Positions 33,001 to 45,000 of a stretch of DNA of 64,000 nt are shown here, in pieces. The notes under the pieces were generated by a model, which was not told the origin of the DNA, searched no databases, and saw nothing but the letters and a program-made list of their open reading frames with translations. This stretch comes from Argyresthia goedartella (lineage: Eukaryota > Arthropoda > Insecta > Lepidoptera > Argyresthiidae), in assembly GCA_949825045.1 (NCBI GenBank), contig OX463816.1, positions 20,719,243-20,783,242 on the forward strand, written 5' to 3'. The position numbers and the translations under genes were made by a program. Every line of letters starts with the position of its first letter. The stretch's first letter is position 1.

Positions 33001-36000
33001 GCTCGTGCATATCGACTGCACCGAGTTGTACGAACCTGCAACTCGGTACAGTATCGACTGTAACTGTATAAACAGTAGTTACATGTGGCGCTCGTACATA
33101 TCGATGTACGAGCGCCACATGTAACTACTGTTTATGTACTCACACATCAGTACGGGGCCGCAGTGAAGCTGAGAACAAGCCCCACACGGGCTTGTGGTCG
33201 CTCGTGCATATCGACTGCACCGAATTGTATGAACCTGCACCTGCGCCACATATCACTATTGCTTATGAACTCACACATCAGTGCCGGCCGCAGTGAGGCG
33301 GAGAAAAAGCCCCACAAGGGCTTGTGGTCGCTCGTGCATATCGACTGCACCGAGTTGTACGAACCTGCAACTCGGTAGTCGATATGTACGAGCGCCACAT
33401 GTAACTACTGTTTATGTACTCACACATCAGTACGGGGCCGCAGTGAAGCTGAGAACAGGCCCCACACGGGCTTGTGGTCGCTCGTGCATATCGACTGCAC
33501 CGAATTGTATGAACCTGCATCTGCGCCACATATCACTACTGCTTATGTACTCACACATCAGTGCCGGCCGCAGTGAGGCGGAGAAAAAGCCCCACAAGGG
33601 CTTGTGGTCGCTCGTGCATATCGACTGCACCGAGTTGTACGAACCTGCACCTGCGCCACATATCACTACTGCTTATGTACTCACACATCAGTGCCGGGCC
33701 GCAGTTAGGCGGAGAACAAGCCCCACACGGGCTTGTGGTCGCTCGTGCATATCGACTGCACCGAGTTGTACGAACCTGCACCTGCGCCACATATCACTAC
33801 TGCTTATGTACTCACACATCAGTGCCGGGCCGCAGTGAGGCGGAGAACAAGCCCCACACGGGCTTGTGGTCGCTCGTGCATATCGACTGCACCGAGTTGT
33901 ACGAACCTGCAACTGCGCCACATATCACTACTGCTTATGTACTCACACATCAGTGCCGGGCCGCAGTGAGGCGGAGAACAAGCCCCACACGGGCTTGTGG
34001 TCGCTCGTGCATATCGACTGCACCGAGTTGTACGAAGCTGCACCTACGCCACATATCACTACTGCTTATGTACTCACACATCAGTGCCGGGCCGCAGTGA
34101 GGCGGAGAACAAGCCCCACACGGGCTTGTGGTCGCTCGTGCATATCGACTGCACCGAGTTGTACGAACCTGCAACTCGGTACAGTATCGACTGTAACTGT
34201 ATAAACAGTAGTTACATGTGGCGCTCGTACATATCGATGTACGAGCGCCACATGTAACTACTGTTTATGTACTCACACATCAGTACGGGGCCGCAGTGAA
34301 GCTGAGAACAAGCCCCACACGGGCTTGTGGTCGCTCGTGCATATCGACTGCACCGAATTGTATGAACCTGCACCTGCACTACATATAGTACTGTGTATGT
34401 ACTCACACATCAGTACGGGGCCGCAGTGAAGCTGAGAACAGGCCCCACACGGGCTTGTGGTCGCTCGTGCATATCGACTGCACCGAATTGTATGAACCTG
34501 CACCTGCACTACATATAGTACTGTGTATGTACTCACACATCAGTGCCGGGCCGCAGTGAGGCGGAGAACGGGCCCCACACGGGCTTTTGGTCGCTCGTGC
34601 ATATCGACTGCACCGAGTTGTACGCACCTGCACCTGCACTACATATAGTACTGTGTATGTACTCACACATCAGTGCCGGGCCGCAGTGAGGCGGAGAACA
34701 AGCCCCACACGGGCTTGTGGTCGCTCGTGCATATCGACTGCACCGAGTTGTACGAACCTGCAACTCGGTACAGTCGATATGTACGAGCGCCACATGTAAC
34801 TACTGTTTATGTATTCACACATCAGTACGGGGCCGCAGTGAAGCTGAGAACAGGCCCCACACGGGCTTGTGGTCGCTCGTGCATATCGACTGCACCGAAT
34901 TGTATGAACCTGCACCTGCGCCACATATCACTACTGCTTATGTACTCACACATCAGTGCCGGCCGCAGTGAGGCGGAGAAAAAGTCCCACAAGGGCTTGT
35001 GGTCGCTCGTGCATATCGACTGCACCGAGTTGTACGAACCTGCACCTGCGCCACATATCACTACTGCTTATGTACTCACACATCAGTGCCGGGCCGCAGT
35101 GAGGCGGAGAACAAGCCCCACACGGGCTTGTGGTCGCTCGTGCATATCGACTGCACCGAGTTGTACGAACCTGCACCTGCGCCACATACCACTACTGCTT
35201 ATGTACTCACACATCAGTGCCGGGCCGCAGTGAGGCGGAGAACAAGCCCCACACGGGCTTGTGGTCGCTCGTGCATATCGACTGCACCGAGTTGTACGAA
35301 CCTGCACCTGCGCCACATATCACTACTGCTTATGTACTCACACATCAGTGCCGCGCCGCAGTGAGGCGGAGAACAAGCCCCACACGGGCTTGTGGTCGCT
35401 CGTGCATATCGACTGCACCGAGTTGTACGAACCTGCACCTACGCCACATATCACTACTGCTTATGTACTCACACATCAGTGCCGGGCCGCAGTGAGGCGG
35501 AGAACAAGCCCCACACGGGCTTGTGGTCGCTCGTGCATATCGACTGCACCGAGTTGTACGAACCTGCACCTGCGCCACATATCACTACTGCTTATGTACT
35601 CACACATCAGTGCCGGGCCGCAGTAAGGCGGAGAACAAGCCCCACAAGGGCTCTTGGTCGCTCGTGCAAATCGACTGCACCGAGTTGTACGAACCTGCAC
35701 CTGCGCCACATATCACTACTGCTTATGTACTCACACATCAGTGCCGGGCCGCAGTGAGGCGGAGAACAAGCCCCACACGGGCTTGTGGTCGCTCGTGCAT
35801 ATCGACTGCACCGAGTTGTACGAACCTGCACCTGCGCCACATATCACTACTGCTTATGTACTCACACATCAGTGCCGGGCCGCAGTGAGGCGGAGAACAA
35901 GCCCCACAAGGGCTCGTGGTCGCTCGTGCATATCGACTGCACCGAGTTGTACGAACCTGCACCTGCGCCACATATCACTACTGCTTATGTACTCACACAT

Positions 36001-39000
36001 CAGTGCCGGGCCGCAGTGAGGCGGAGAACAAGCCCCACACGGGCTTGTGGTTGCTCGTGCATATCGACTGCACCGAGTTGTACGAACCTGCACCTGCGCC
36101 ACATATCACTACTGCTTATGTACTCACACATCAGTGCCGGGCCGCAGTGAGGCGGAGAACAAGCCCCACACGGGCTTGTGGTCGCTCGTGCATATCGACT
36201 GCACCGAGTTGTACGAACCTGTGTAAGGATGGGCCTATTACGTGTGGAATGAGGCAGTCACATGTTCGAAAGACAGTTGTATATTGAGACATGAATCATA
36301 ATAAAGAGGCTATTTATAGATGTAAGTAGGGTTCAGGTGTGCATACACTACACCTTCCCCCTTTTTTGAAAGTAAAAAATATGCATATAATTTTTATGAC
36401 ATTTAACAATTTAGATCTAATAACATCAAAACAACAATCTAATAAGTAACTAATTTCTGTAAAAATAACAATAAAATAAATCACCTGTGTAAAAATATCA
36501 ATTGAAAATTTAAAATCTGTAAAAAATATAACAAATGAAAACCTTTTTTATTTTTGTTTGCCTGATACAATTTTGGAAATACTATCAAAATAAACTATAA
36601 CCATTTATTACTATTTCTCACCCCTTTTTAACACCTATTTTTAACAACTTCATTAAAGTACATTTATAATGATTACATAAGAACATTAGGTTACATATTT
36701 TCTAAAACTAATTTTGAATACACGAAATAAACGAATAAGTACATACACAAGTAAATACACGAAACCAAAATATCTATCTGTTTTAGGTGTAGGGTTGACG
36801 ACATGAACGAATTTTATACATTTAAACAAAATAACACAAAACCATAAAATTAATGAAACGCAAACACAAAATTACACATTTCTCAATCCTTCATCAAACA
36901 TTAGAACGATTTATTTTTAACACATTGAACTTTTACACAAAATTATAACAATTAATCAATTGCAATTTCAAAATTCCACGTTTCTCATTTCTTCTAAATC
37001 TCTTTCCTTTCTTCACGCATTTATTTACTTTGTCAAAACTTATTCCATAATCACTATCAACTTTTTATTTCTTTATACATTACATACCTACTTCCATCTC
37101 AAAAGAAAATCGTCACATCTTATAAAAATATAAATCTTCATTGCAAAACTATCAAAAATATACTCGCTTTTCATAAACAATCGCTATCAATCAAAGTCTC
37201 TATTTTATTATAATCTCCTTATCACTTCATATAGGTACTTTAATTATCGGGATCCGGACCCTTAATATTCACATGTAGTGAGTGCACATTTATAGGTACT
37301 TTTTATACACACTGGTATTTACTTTATAAGGTACTTTTTATAATAATACTTAAATACATAGACTAATAGTACCTGGCTCGCGAGCTTATTAGGTCATCGA
37401 TATCCAACTTTCTCACAAAGGAAACTCGTCCACATCATGATCGAAGAGGAAGGATTCGTGCCTTGTACCTTGTACCTTTGAGACTTTGATGAAAATACAA
37501 TAACATATCGGACTCGCCAATAGTTACGTACCATACTAAAAACATAACTTATACTCAATCCATACGAATCCTTCGAATTTTAAGATATTCTGTAAAGATT
37601 GGATGATCAGTCCAACTTTTCTCGAAAACTTAACAAACGAAGTGTTCCCAACTAACTTGCTCTGTGGCCTAGAGTAACAATCCTGCACATTCCACACCTT
37701 CTCTCAAATTCATACTTTTTATTCCTAAACAAAAACCAACATTCCCAAATCCAAACAAAATCAACTTTCCTATGTAATACTATCATAAAACTCAAAAATA
37801 TCAAATATGAAATAAACCTTCATAACAACGATTAACTTTTAATTTAATTCAATTTCCATACTTTTCAACTCTCAATATAAAACAAGAAGAAGTGACCATA
37901 TCCGCTGGTCAGACTATAATTCTATTAATAGACTCGATTGCAATCTGTAAAATAAAATAAACGTAAATGCAATCTCGAAACAATCTTTTGTATTAAACTA
38001 ACGTAAGTGGTTCCGTCGTTAGTAATGTATTTTAAATCTGAGGTTAAACTACTTTATCTGTAAATTATTCTGAAAACTAATGAAACATAAAAATCTGAAC
38101 ACACAAAAAAAAATAACTCAAGTTATCTTCTCTCTAAGACGTACTTATTTAGCATACTAAATATTTATTACACACACTCAACTGATTTTCGTACATACTC
38201 ATACTATTAAAATTCATTTCATACTGTAATTTAAAAAATGGTTCCAAACTTTATCTCTTTGCGGTACCCTAAGCTTGCTATCAATCATTCATCACCTTTT
38301 ACGTATCTCCCATATTAGTCAACTGAAACTAAAATCTTTCGCTCTATGCAAGTCGAACTGTAGTAACATGAACTTATAATAACAATTATGTTACGTCTAT
38401 AATCGATCCAAGTGTTCAGTTCTACCTAATTTGGATTATTCTGCAGTGTTGCATGTCCATATTTGGATTGCTTGCGAGAACTGTATTGAATTACTTGTAA
38501 TAACTGTGATTGTTACCAAGACATGAATCATTTATGTACTTGATTGTACATTTGGAGTAAATTTGAATTATGAGGCAATAATTTAATAAAATAGTAGAAC
38601 GGCTATAAAACAACAAAACTTTTATCTTCTTACTTCACACATTAAACCACATTCTTCACATATTTCTCAAAATCGTCTCCTCCAAAAATAAACTACCATC
38701 AAAATCCTCATCCAAAATAACTCGTGTCAAACTAATTCAATTTACTTTACGGCCGTCATAAATATCTCCATTCCCAAAAAAAAACAGTTATCAAACATTT
38801 ATTCATACTTCTCTTGCTAACTGTACTGTACTACTAACTTTTCGTTCTATGCCATTCATCATAATACTATTTTAGTTACTTCATGCAATCTTCATTTGGA
38901 AAAATAATTATATTAATATTGATCGTATCGTCAACCCTTTGACAATACAAAATCTAGCCAAAACTTAAATATACTAATCGACAAATAATTTAATTTACTT

Positions 39001-42000
39001 ACATGTCATACGTATAATAAAACCCATTGTCCAAAAAACACATTGACGCCACGACGTCATCGCCCGTGTCGCATGCAGCTCGCTCGGAGTCAGCACATCC
39101 TGGGATCCGTACATCTCCCAGCTGCGCTTGACCCGTACGGTTACGCCCAGCGCCCTGCTTCCACATCATCAGGCTTAGGAAATCGCCCGGCACCCGGCAG
39201 CACAAATCTTCTGTAATATTTTATTTTCTCTTCTTGTGTAAATATATTCTTTCTTCTATAATTATCTTCTTTCTTCTTTTTATCCGTCTTCTTCTGGCTG
39301 CAATCCGCTAATGTCGTGGTCTCTTCATAGGTCATCCCGTTCTTTTTCTCTATATATTTATCTTCGTTATATTTCTCTTTTCCAAGTTCTTCAAGTATTA
39401 TTTAAATATTATTTGAATTTATTTAATCGCCATTCGGCACAGCACTACCTCGCGAGAGGTAGGCTGGCCTGGCACGGTCGCCATGTAAGGATGGGCCTAT
39501 TACGTGTGGAATGAGGCAGTCACATGTTCGAAAGACAGTTGTATATTGAGACATGAATCATAATAAAGAGGCTATTTATAGATGTAAGTAGGGTTCAGGT
39601 GTGCATACACTACACCTGCACCTGCGCCACATGTCACTACTGCTTATGTACTCACACATCAGTGCCGGGCCGCAGTGAGGCGGAGAACAAGCCCCACACG
39701 GGCTTGTGGTCGCTCGTGCATATCGACTGCACCGAGTTGTACGAACCTGCACCTGCGCCACACATCACTACTGCTTATGTACTCACACATCAGTGCCGGG
39801 CCGCAGTGAGGCGGAGAACAAGCCCCACACGGGCTTGTGGTCGCTCGTGCATATCGACTGCACCGAGTTGTACGAACCTGCACCTGCGCCACATATCACT
39901 ACTGCTTATGTACTCACACATCAGTGCCGGACCGCAGTGAGGCGGAGAACAAGCCCCACACGGGCTTGTGGTCGCTCGTGCATATCGACTGCACCGAGTT
40001 TTACGAACCTGCACCTGCGCCACATATCACTACTGCTTATGTACTCACACATCAGTGCCGGGCCGCAGTGAGGCGGAGAACAAGCCCCACACGGGCTTGT
40101 GGTCGCTCGTGCATATCGACTGCACCGAGTTGTACGCCAGGTTCTTGAGCCCATACGAACTTGTGGGCGGCATTGCGCTGACACGACGAAAACCTGCAAT
40201 CGTAGTAGGTGTTTTAGAAAATAAACGGTCGGACTCGGCACCAAGGGTTCCGTACACACCTGTCGATTTGTGTATGTATGTTGGTATATTTAAATAGTAA
40301 GTTCATCACGCTCTTACAAATGCTTACGCTTATACAGTATGTACAGCTACATATGTACTTTCCCAATTTGTTTTTATTGTATACCTAATATCAAGCAATA
40401 TCAGCAAAATTGTGACATACCATATGGCGGTATCTTTTTATTGCGTTGACCCATGTTTTTTTACAACTTCAGAGACCATAAACCTGGGTCTCAATTATCT
40501 TATGGGAAACGCAGAGCGATATTGGCTGTCAGTCTCCAATCAAAATAGGCACCGCCGGCAAGCATTTGGCGCCTTTGGGAGCAATGGATGCGCTATCGGT
40601 ATACGTTTTCGATAAACAGAAAGGGCCCCTGAGTAATTCAACTTGATAACGCCACATTCCTGAGAAATAGGGTCTTGATAGACATACAAATGGACAACGA
40701 AGTGATCCTATAAGAGTTCCTTATTTCCTTTTAAGGGTCGGAAGCCTAAAAATAAGAAACTTTACAATGTACACTTTCTGCTATACATACATAGCAAAAA
40801 GAAAATTAGCGTCATGCCTTTACCCATACTGTGTGGTAGGAGCGCTCTGGGACTAAAGCGACCTGACTGATCGCTGCATCAAGACGTAATATACCATATT
40901 CAGAGCAGCGAGCTAACAAAGCGCTTTCTCCGTCATACTCATCATCATCATCAGCCTGTCAGTGAACCCACTGCTGAGTATAGGCCTCCTCATATACACG
41001 CTACTCAACCCGGTCCCGTGCAACCCGGGCCCACTGCTTTCCTGTTACAATATTGTTCTTCAATAACAAAGGAAATATAAGCGTTAAGGCGCTGTTAAGG
41101 TCATCGCTAACTTATATGACCGGACTGGGAGCGGCCCCACCCAGTATTTTTTTTTATTCAAATATGGGTTTTAAATTGTGCCCTGTGGATATACTATCGA
41201 GTGGTGTGTTTGCAGCAAGCTCGCTTAAAGCAAGCTGTCTGCTGAGTTATGACAACAATGTTAAGTATACCTAGATCACATTAGTCACCTGCGAAAGCGG
41301 AGTTGGTATTGAGGTTCATATTGCGCGACTTGAAGAGTATGCGGTCGGTGTACGCGGGCGCGCGCTGCTTACTTGAAGTGTCGAAGTTCTGAGTGCCCGG
41401 GTCGTACTGGGAAATGAGGAGTAGAACATATACATACAGGCATATGTTGCCTCTTGCCATAGAATACCCTTCGTCGTGGGAAACAGTGGCCTAATTTTGT
41501 AATTCTGATACCACCAAAAACATAAATGTGAACATGGGAGCCAAGTTCAATATCAAATTTATCGTGGCTGTCGACTTCGCGGACAAAAGATTTGAGATCT
41601 AAATGAATGCCAAATCTTTAACTTAAATTTGTGTTAAGTTATCTACTTTGTGTAACGTTAGAATTTCAGGATTATTATAGGTAAAGAACTTGGCATTGAT
41701 CTCAAATCTATTGTCGGCGAAGTCGGCAGCCACGATATTGCTGATATTGAACTGGGCTCCCATTTCCACATTTATGTTTTTGGTGGGATATCATTACTTT
41801 TTATTAATATTGGAATACAAGTCTCCTGCAGCCTTTAATTCAGAAACCACTCCATAAGTTGTCGGATGAAGCATACTTGCGCAGTACCCTCCTTCTGAGA
41901 CGTATGGTTTACCATATTGGACGCAAGTGTAGGCATTTAAATCTTCCCAGTTACGATATACATACTCTACTATGAACTCATGCAGCCCATTGGTTTGTTG

Positions 42001-45000
42001 TATATCAAAAGAATTAAATAAAGAAAACGCAATAAGCAACTTCCATCGGCGTGCATTAGAATAAGTGTAAATAATAAATATAAGTGTGTCAACCACCCTT
42101 AGTTCTACTGTACGACTCACTGTGTAACGTAAAAAAATACCTAAGTAATAAAAAATATACATGTTAATCTATTTATTTCTTAAAGGGAAAATACGATCTG
42201 ATGAGACTCAGCGAACCACCTACGTAGAAAAAACAAACTGAGAACTTTCATATGCATGTTATTAATCTATGTTATTAATTACAATACAATGTTCTCCACA
42301 ATTTACTACCACAAAATTTAGCAAGGAAACTGCATTATCATTCCAGTGAATACGAAAACCAATAACATGTGACAAGAGCAAATAATGCAATCGGGAGACA
42401 ACCGAACTGTTCGTGTCGACGCGATGTACCCCCCCGCTACCCGCGCGCGGCCCTTCCCATGCCCGTACCGCAACGCGAACCTCGTGACTCGGGTCGTCAA
42501 ATAGATTTCATTATATATTTATATATTTAATGACAACATGCACGTATTATGAATAAGGCGATTATCGCATAATTATTAGCAGTCAAGGTAGCCAAAAAGG
42601 TCGTATAACGTATTCATCATAACTGGAGTAAGGATGTGTTACGAATTCACGATCTGTTTTGCCTCTTTGGCTGCTACTAACGACATGAGCGGTTCAAATA
42701 ACATTATCACGGTTAAAACAATATTGAGCTAGCTATATCTCTAGTTGATTTTGAAACTGACATTAATTTTTGCTAACAAAAATTCGATGTGTGTAAATAA
42801 AAACTTTTTTTGGAAAATACTGCAAACCGTAAAAAAAATCACTGTTTCTTTATCTTAGGTTCTTAACCATACAATTACCCAGCTATATGCCAAATTTCAA
42901 CTTGCTAGGTCATCTGGACGTGGGTTAGGTTTTTGATGTTCGGCCAGTCAATCAGTGAGTTGTTATTCCATCTTCACCCGGGCTTTTATTGTATTTCATA
43001 CTTCTAAGGGCATGATTTACTTCTGTGGCTGTTGTGAGGGGGATGGAATCGGGGCAAGTATGTTCTATGATTTGATCAGTTTTAGTTATGTCCGAATATA
43101 GGTTTTTGTAGAATTTGGTGCAAATTTCGATAACTATGAATCTACTTCCTTGTTGTTTACCATTCTCGTCTGTCAGCCTTGTGATCCAGGTTTTACCTTT
43201 CGAGATTTCTTCTTTGGCTACTCGGAGTGAGGTGTTGTTCTGAATCGCTGCTTGCACCAAATTTGTGTTGCAGTTTCTTATGTCTTTCCTGATGCTACGT
43301 TTTACTTGTCTATCAAACTTATGATATTCTCTGGAGCCTTTTTCTAGAGATTCTCTCTCGTCTTTCAAAAGCTTAGTGGATGCACTCAATTTGTATTTTC
43401 CGGGTTTACCTAGTTTAATTTTATTGTGACTCTATCTTCTACGTCTAAGTTGAGATTTGAAAACTGGTTTGCGAGTTCTAAGTTAAAAGCATGTGCGCTA
43501 AGTGTAAGGCTATTGCGGCTTAGTTTTCTAATTTGTTTATTAAGTGTGGTCTATCATCAGATCAGAGCTGCATTTAAATTGGTTGAGAACGGTGACATTA
43601 GTCGGATGATAGTATATTAATAAAATATTAGTTTAAATAAAAAGGTGACAATATTCAACCTTCATTTTGCCGTGCATTTTATTGGTACATATTGACATCG
43701 ACTACCAATATATAAACTAAAAAATGGCCATTATGCATGACATGGTCACTCGTGCAACCTAGCCACACCTCGTCACAATATGAAATACGTGAATTAAATA
43801 CAACGTATATGTAATGTATGGTATGAGTTATAATTGTTTTATTTTTTTCTAAGTTTTAGGTAACACATTTTCAAAAGCTTGTAACACTGGTTTCGTTGCT
43901 ACCAACTTAACGGCGAAGGGACTTGTTATCTGAAATGCACTTTACCTTGTAGGTAGGCGGGAACGTGATGGGCGCCTCCCGAAACTCCCTGAAGGCGGCG
44001 CCGTTGTCCAACACCTCCGTCAGTTGGTCGGCGTGCCTCAACCCGTGTGGGAGATGGTGCGGCAGCGGGAACTGAAATCAGGAAACGCATTTCTTGTTGA
44101 ATAAGACATTTTTGAACATTGGTAAAGAATGACAATGTTTGACATATTATTTTGGTGGTTTATATTTTATCGAATGTTGAAAACTTATCCGTTTGAATCC
44201 CGATGGTGACCATGTTCTAATAAGATAACTGTCCAATCCTTTATTGAACTTTTGACATTTCCTGTGTACAGTATTAGACATATTTTTCGTTGCAGATGTC
44301 AAAAGTGTAGGGATTTTTATCTGTCAAAAAACCATTAATAGAGTGGACCAACTATAAGTACATTATACGGTGTTGTTGCCAACAATTATGGTATTAAAGA
44401 GAGATTCGTCATGATCTTAATCTCGGACATGTTCGTTCATCCTGAGACCTACTTTCAGGGAAGCTTCATGCAATTCTGCGAGCATATGTTGGAGATCTAA
44501 GACGCGTTCGGTGACGAGAATGAAGTCTACCGCGAACCTGAGATGCGACGTGCGCGCCCCGTTTATGTTGACTCCTCTCTAGCTACAATCCAACGTCTTC
44601 AAAATATCCTCTTAACATAACATTATACGGACTTTCTAACGGTGATGGAAATCTGAGGATAGTTTTTTATTCAACAAAGACATCCTCAAATAAATCGCTC
44701 AGATGAACTGACATGGTCACAAACAAGATGTAAACATGATGACAAATCGATAATAATAATAAAGTAATTTTCTTTCCGAAGTTTGCTGAATTTTTGCATG
44801 TAGGTAGGTACTAGTATGTACTATACTCCATTTCATATAACATTGGAAAAAAGAAGCAGTGGCAGTGAACATTTTTGGAATAGATCAAAATATTAACCCG
44901 TCACGTGCAACGCCCGACCAAGGACCTTGAGTTCAGGCTCTTTTATGGTATATAAAAATGGAAGGGGGCCGGTGGCAGATATCGCCATATTACTCAACTA

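Larger units (their letters stand above)
27681..36217 (-). repeat. Exon-derived satellite: about 63 tandem copies of INPP5E exon 9
   Basis: A tandem array with a 130-131-bp period. Read on the minus strand, each monomer has ~87-91 bases of INPP5E exon 9 ([19 protein letters not shown] onward), its donor GATGT/GTGAGTACAT, then ~40 bases of intron ending gcgcaggtgcag before the next copy. By hand I count about 63 donor-side repeats. Many monomers keep the reading frame; others have a one-base deletion (ggaccc or gccggcc types), His-to-Gln (SDQKP, about nine copies), or inverted-duplication inserts. Every standard unit also has an 8-bp hairpin, acaagccc/gggcttgt. Higher-order duplications are visible at spacings of about 648, 1,084, 1,133, 2,528 and 2,788 bp. 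Both strands appear open over long stretches, but this follows from the sequence repeating with a non-triplet period and does not indicate a protein. Confidence 0.93.
36222..39614 (-). mobile_element. Non-coding LTR retroelement (TRIM/LARD type) inside the satellite
   Basis: Two 131-bp LTRs (36222-36352 and 39484-39614) that I find identical, starting TG and ending CA on the plus strand. They are flanked by a 4-bp duplication cctg (36218-36221, 39615-39618) that is present once in the uninterrupted monomer. The element is on the minus strand. Beside the right LTR is tggcgaccgtgccag, matching the complement of the 3' end of an arginine tRNA; beside the left LTR is the polypurine tract aaaaaagggggaagg. 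The 3.1-kb interior has no gag or pol, so it depends on an autonomous partner. Identical LTRs imply a recent insertion. Confidence 0.93.

Noticed and set aside
27681..36217. Long open frames on both strands of the satellite as a repetitive protein gene
   Set aside because: The period (130-131 bp) is not a multiple of three, so the frames merely cycle through the same short unit. The only meaningful reading is the minus-strand exon 9 segment.
27681..36217. CRISPR-like array
   Set aside because: The units are contiguous homologous monomers without unique spacers, in a eukaryotic context, and are explained by exon duplication.
39141..39335. Lysine-rich frame as Gag of the LTR element
   Set aside because: Too short, no zinc knuckle or capsid motif. 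Kept only as a possible remnant in the internal-region note.
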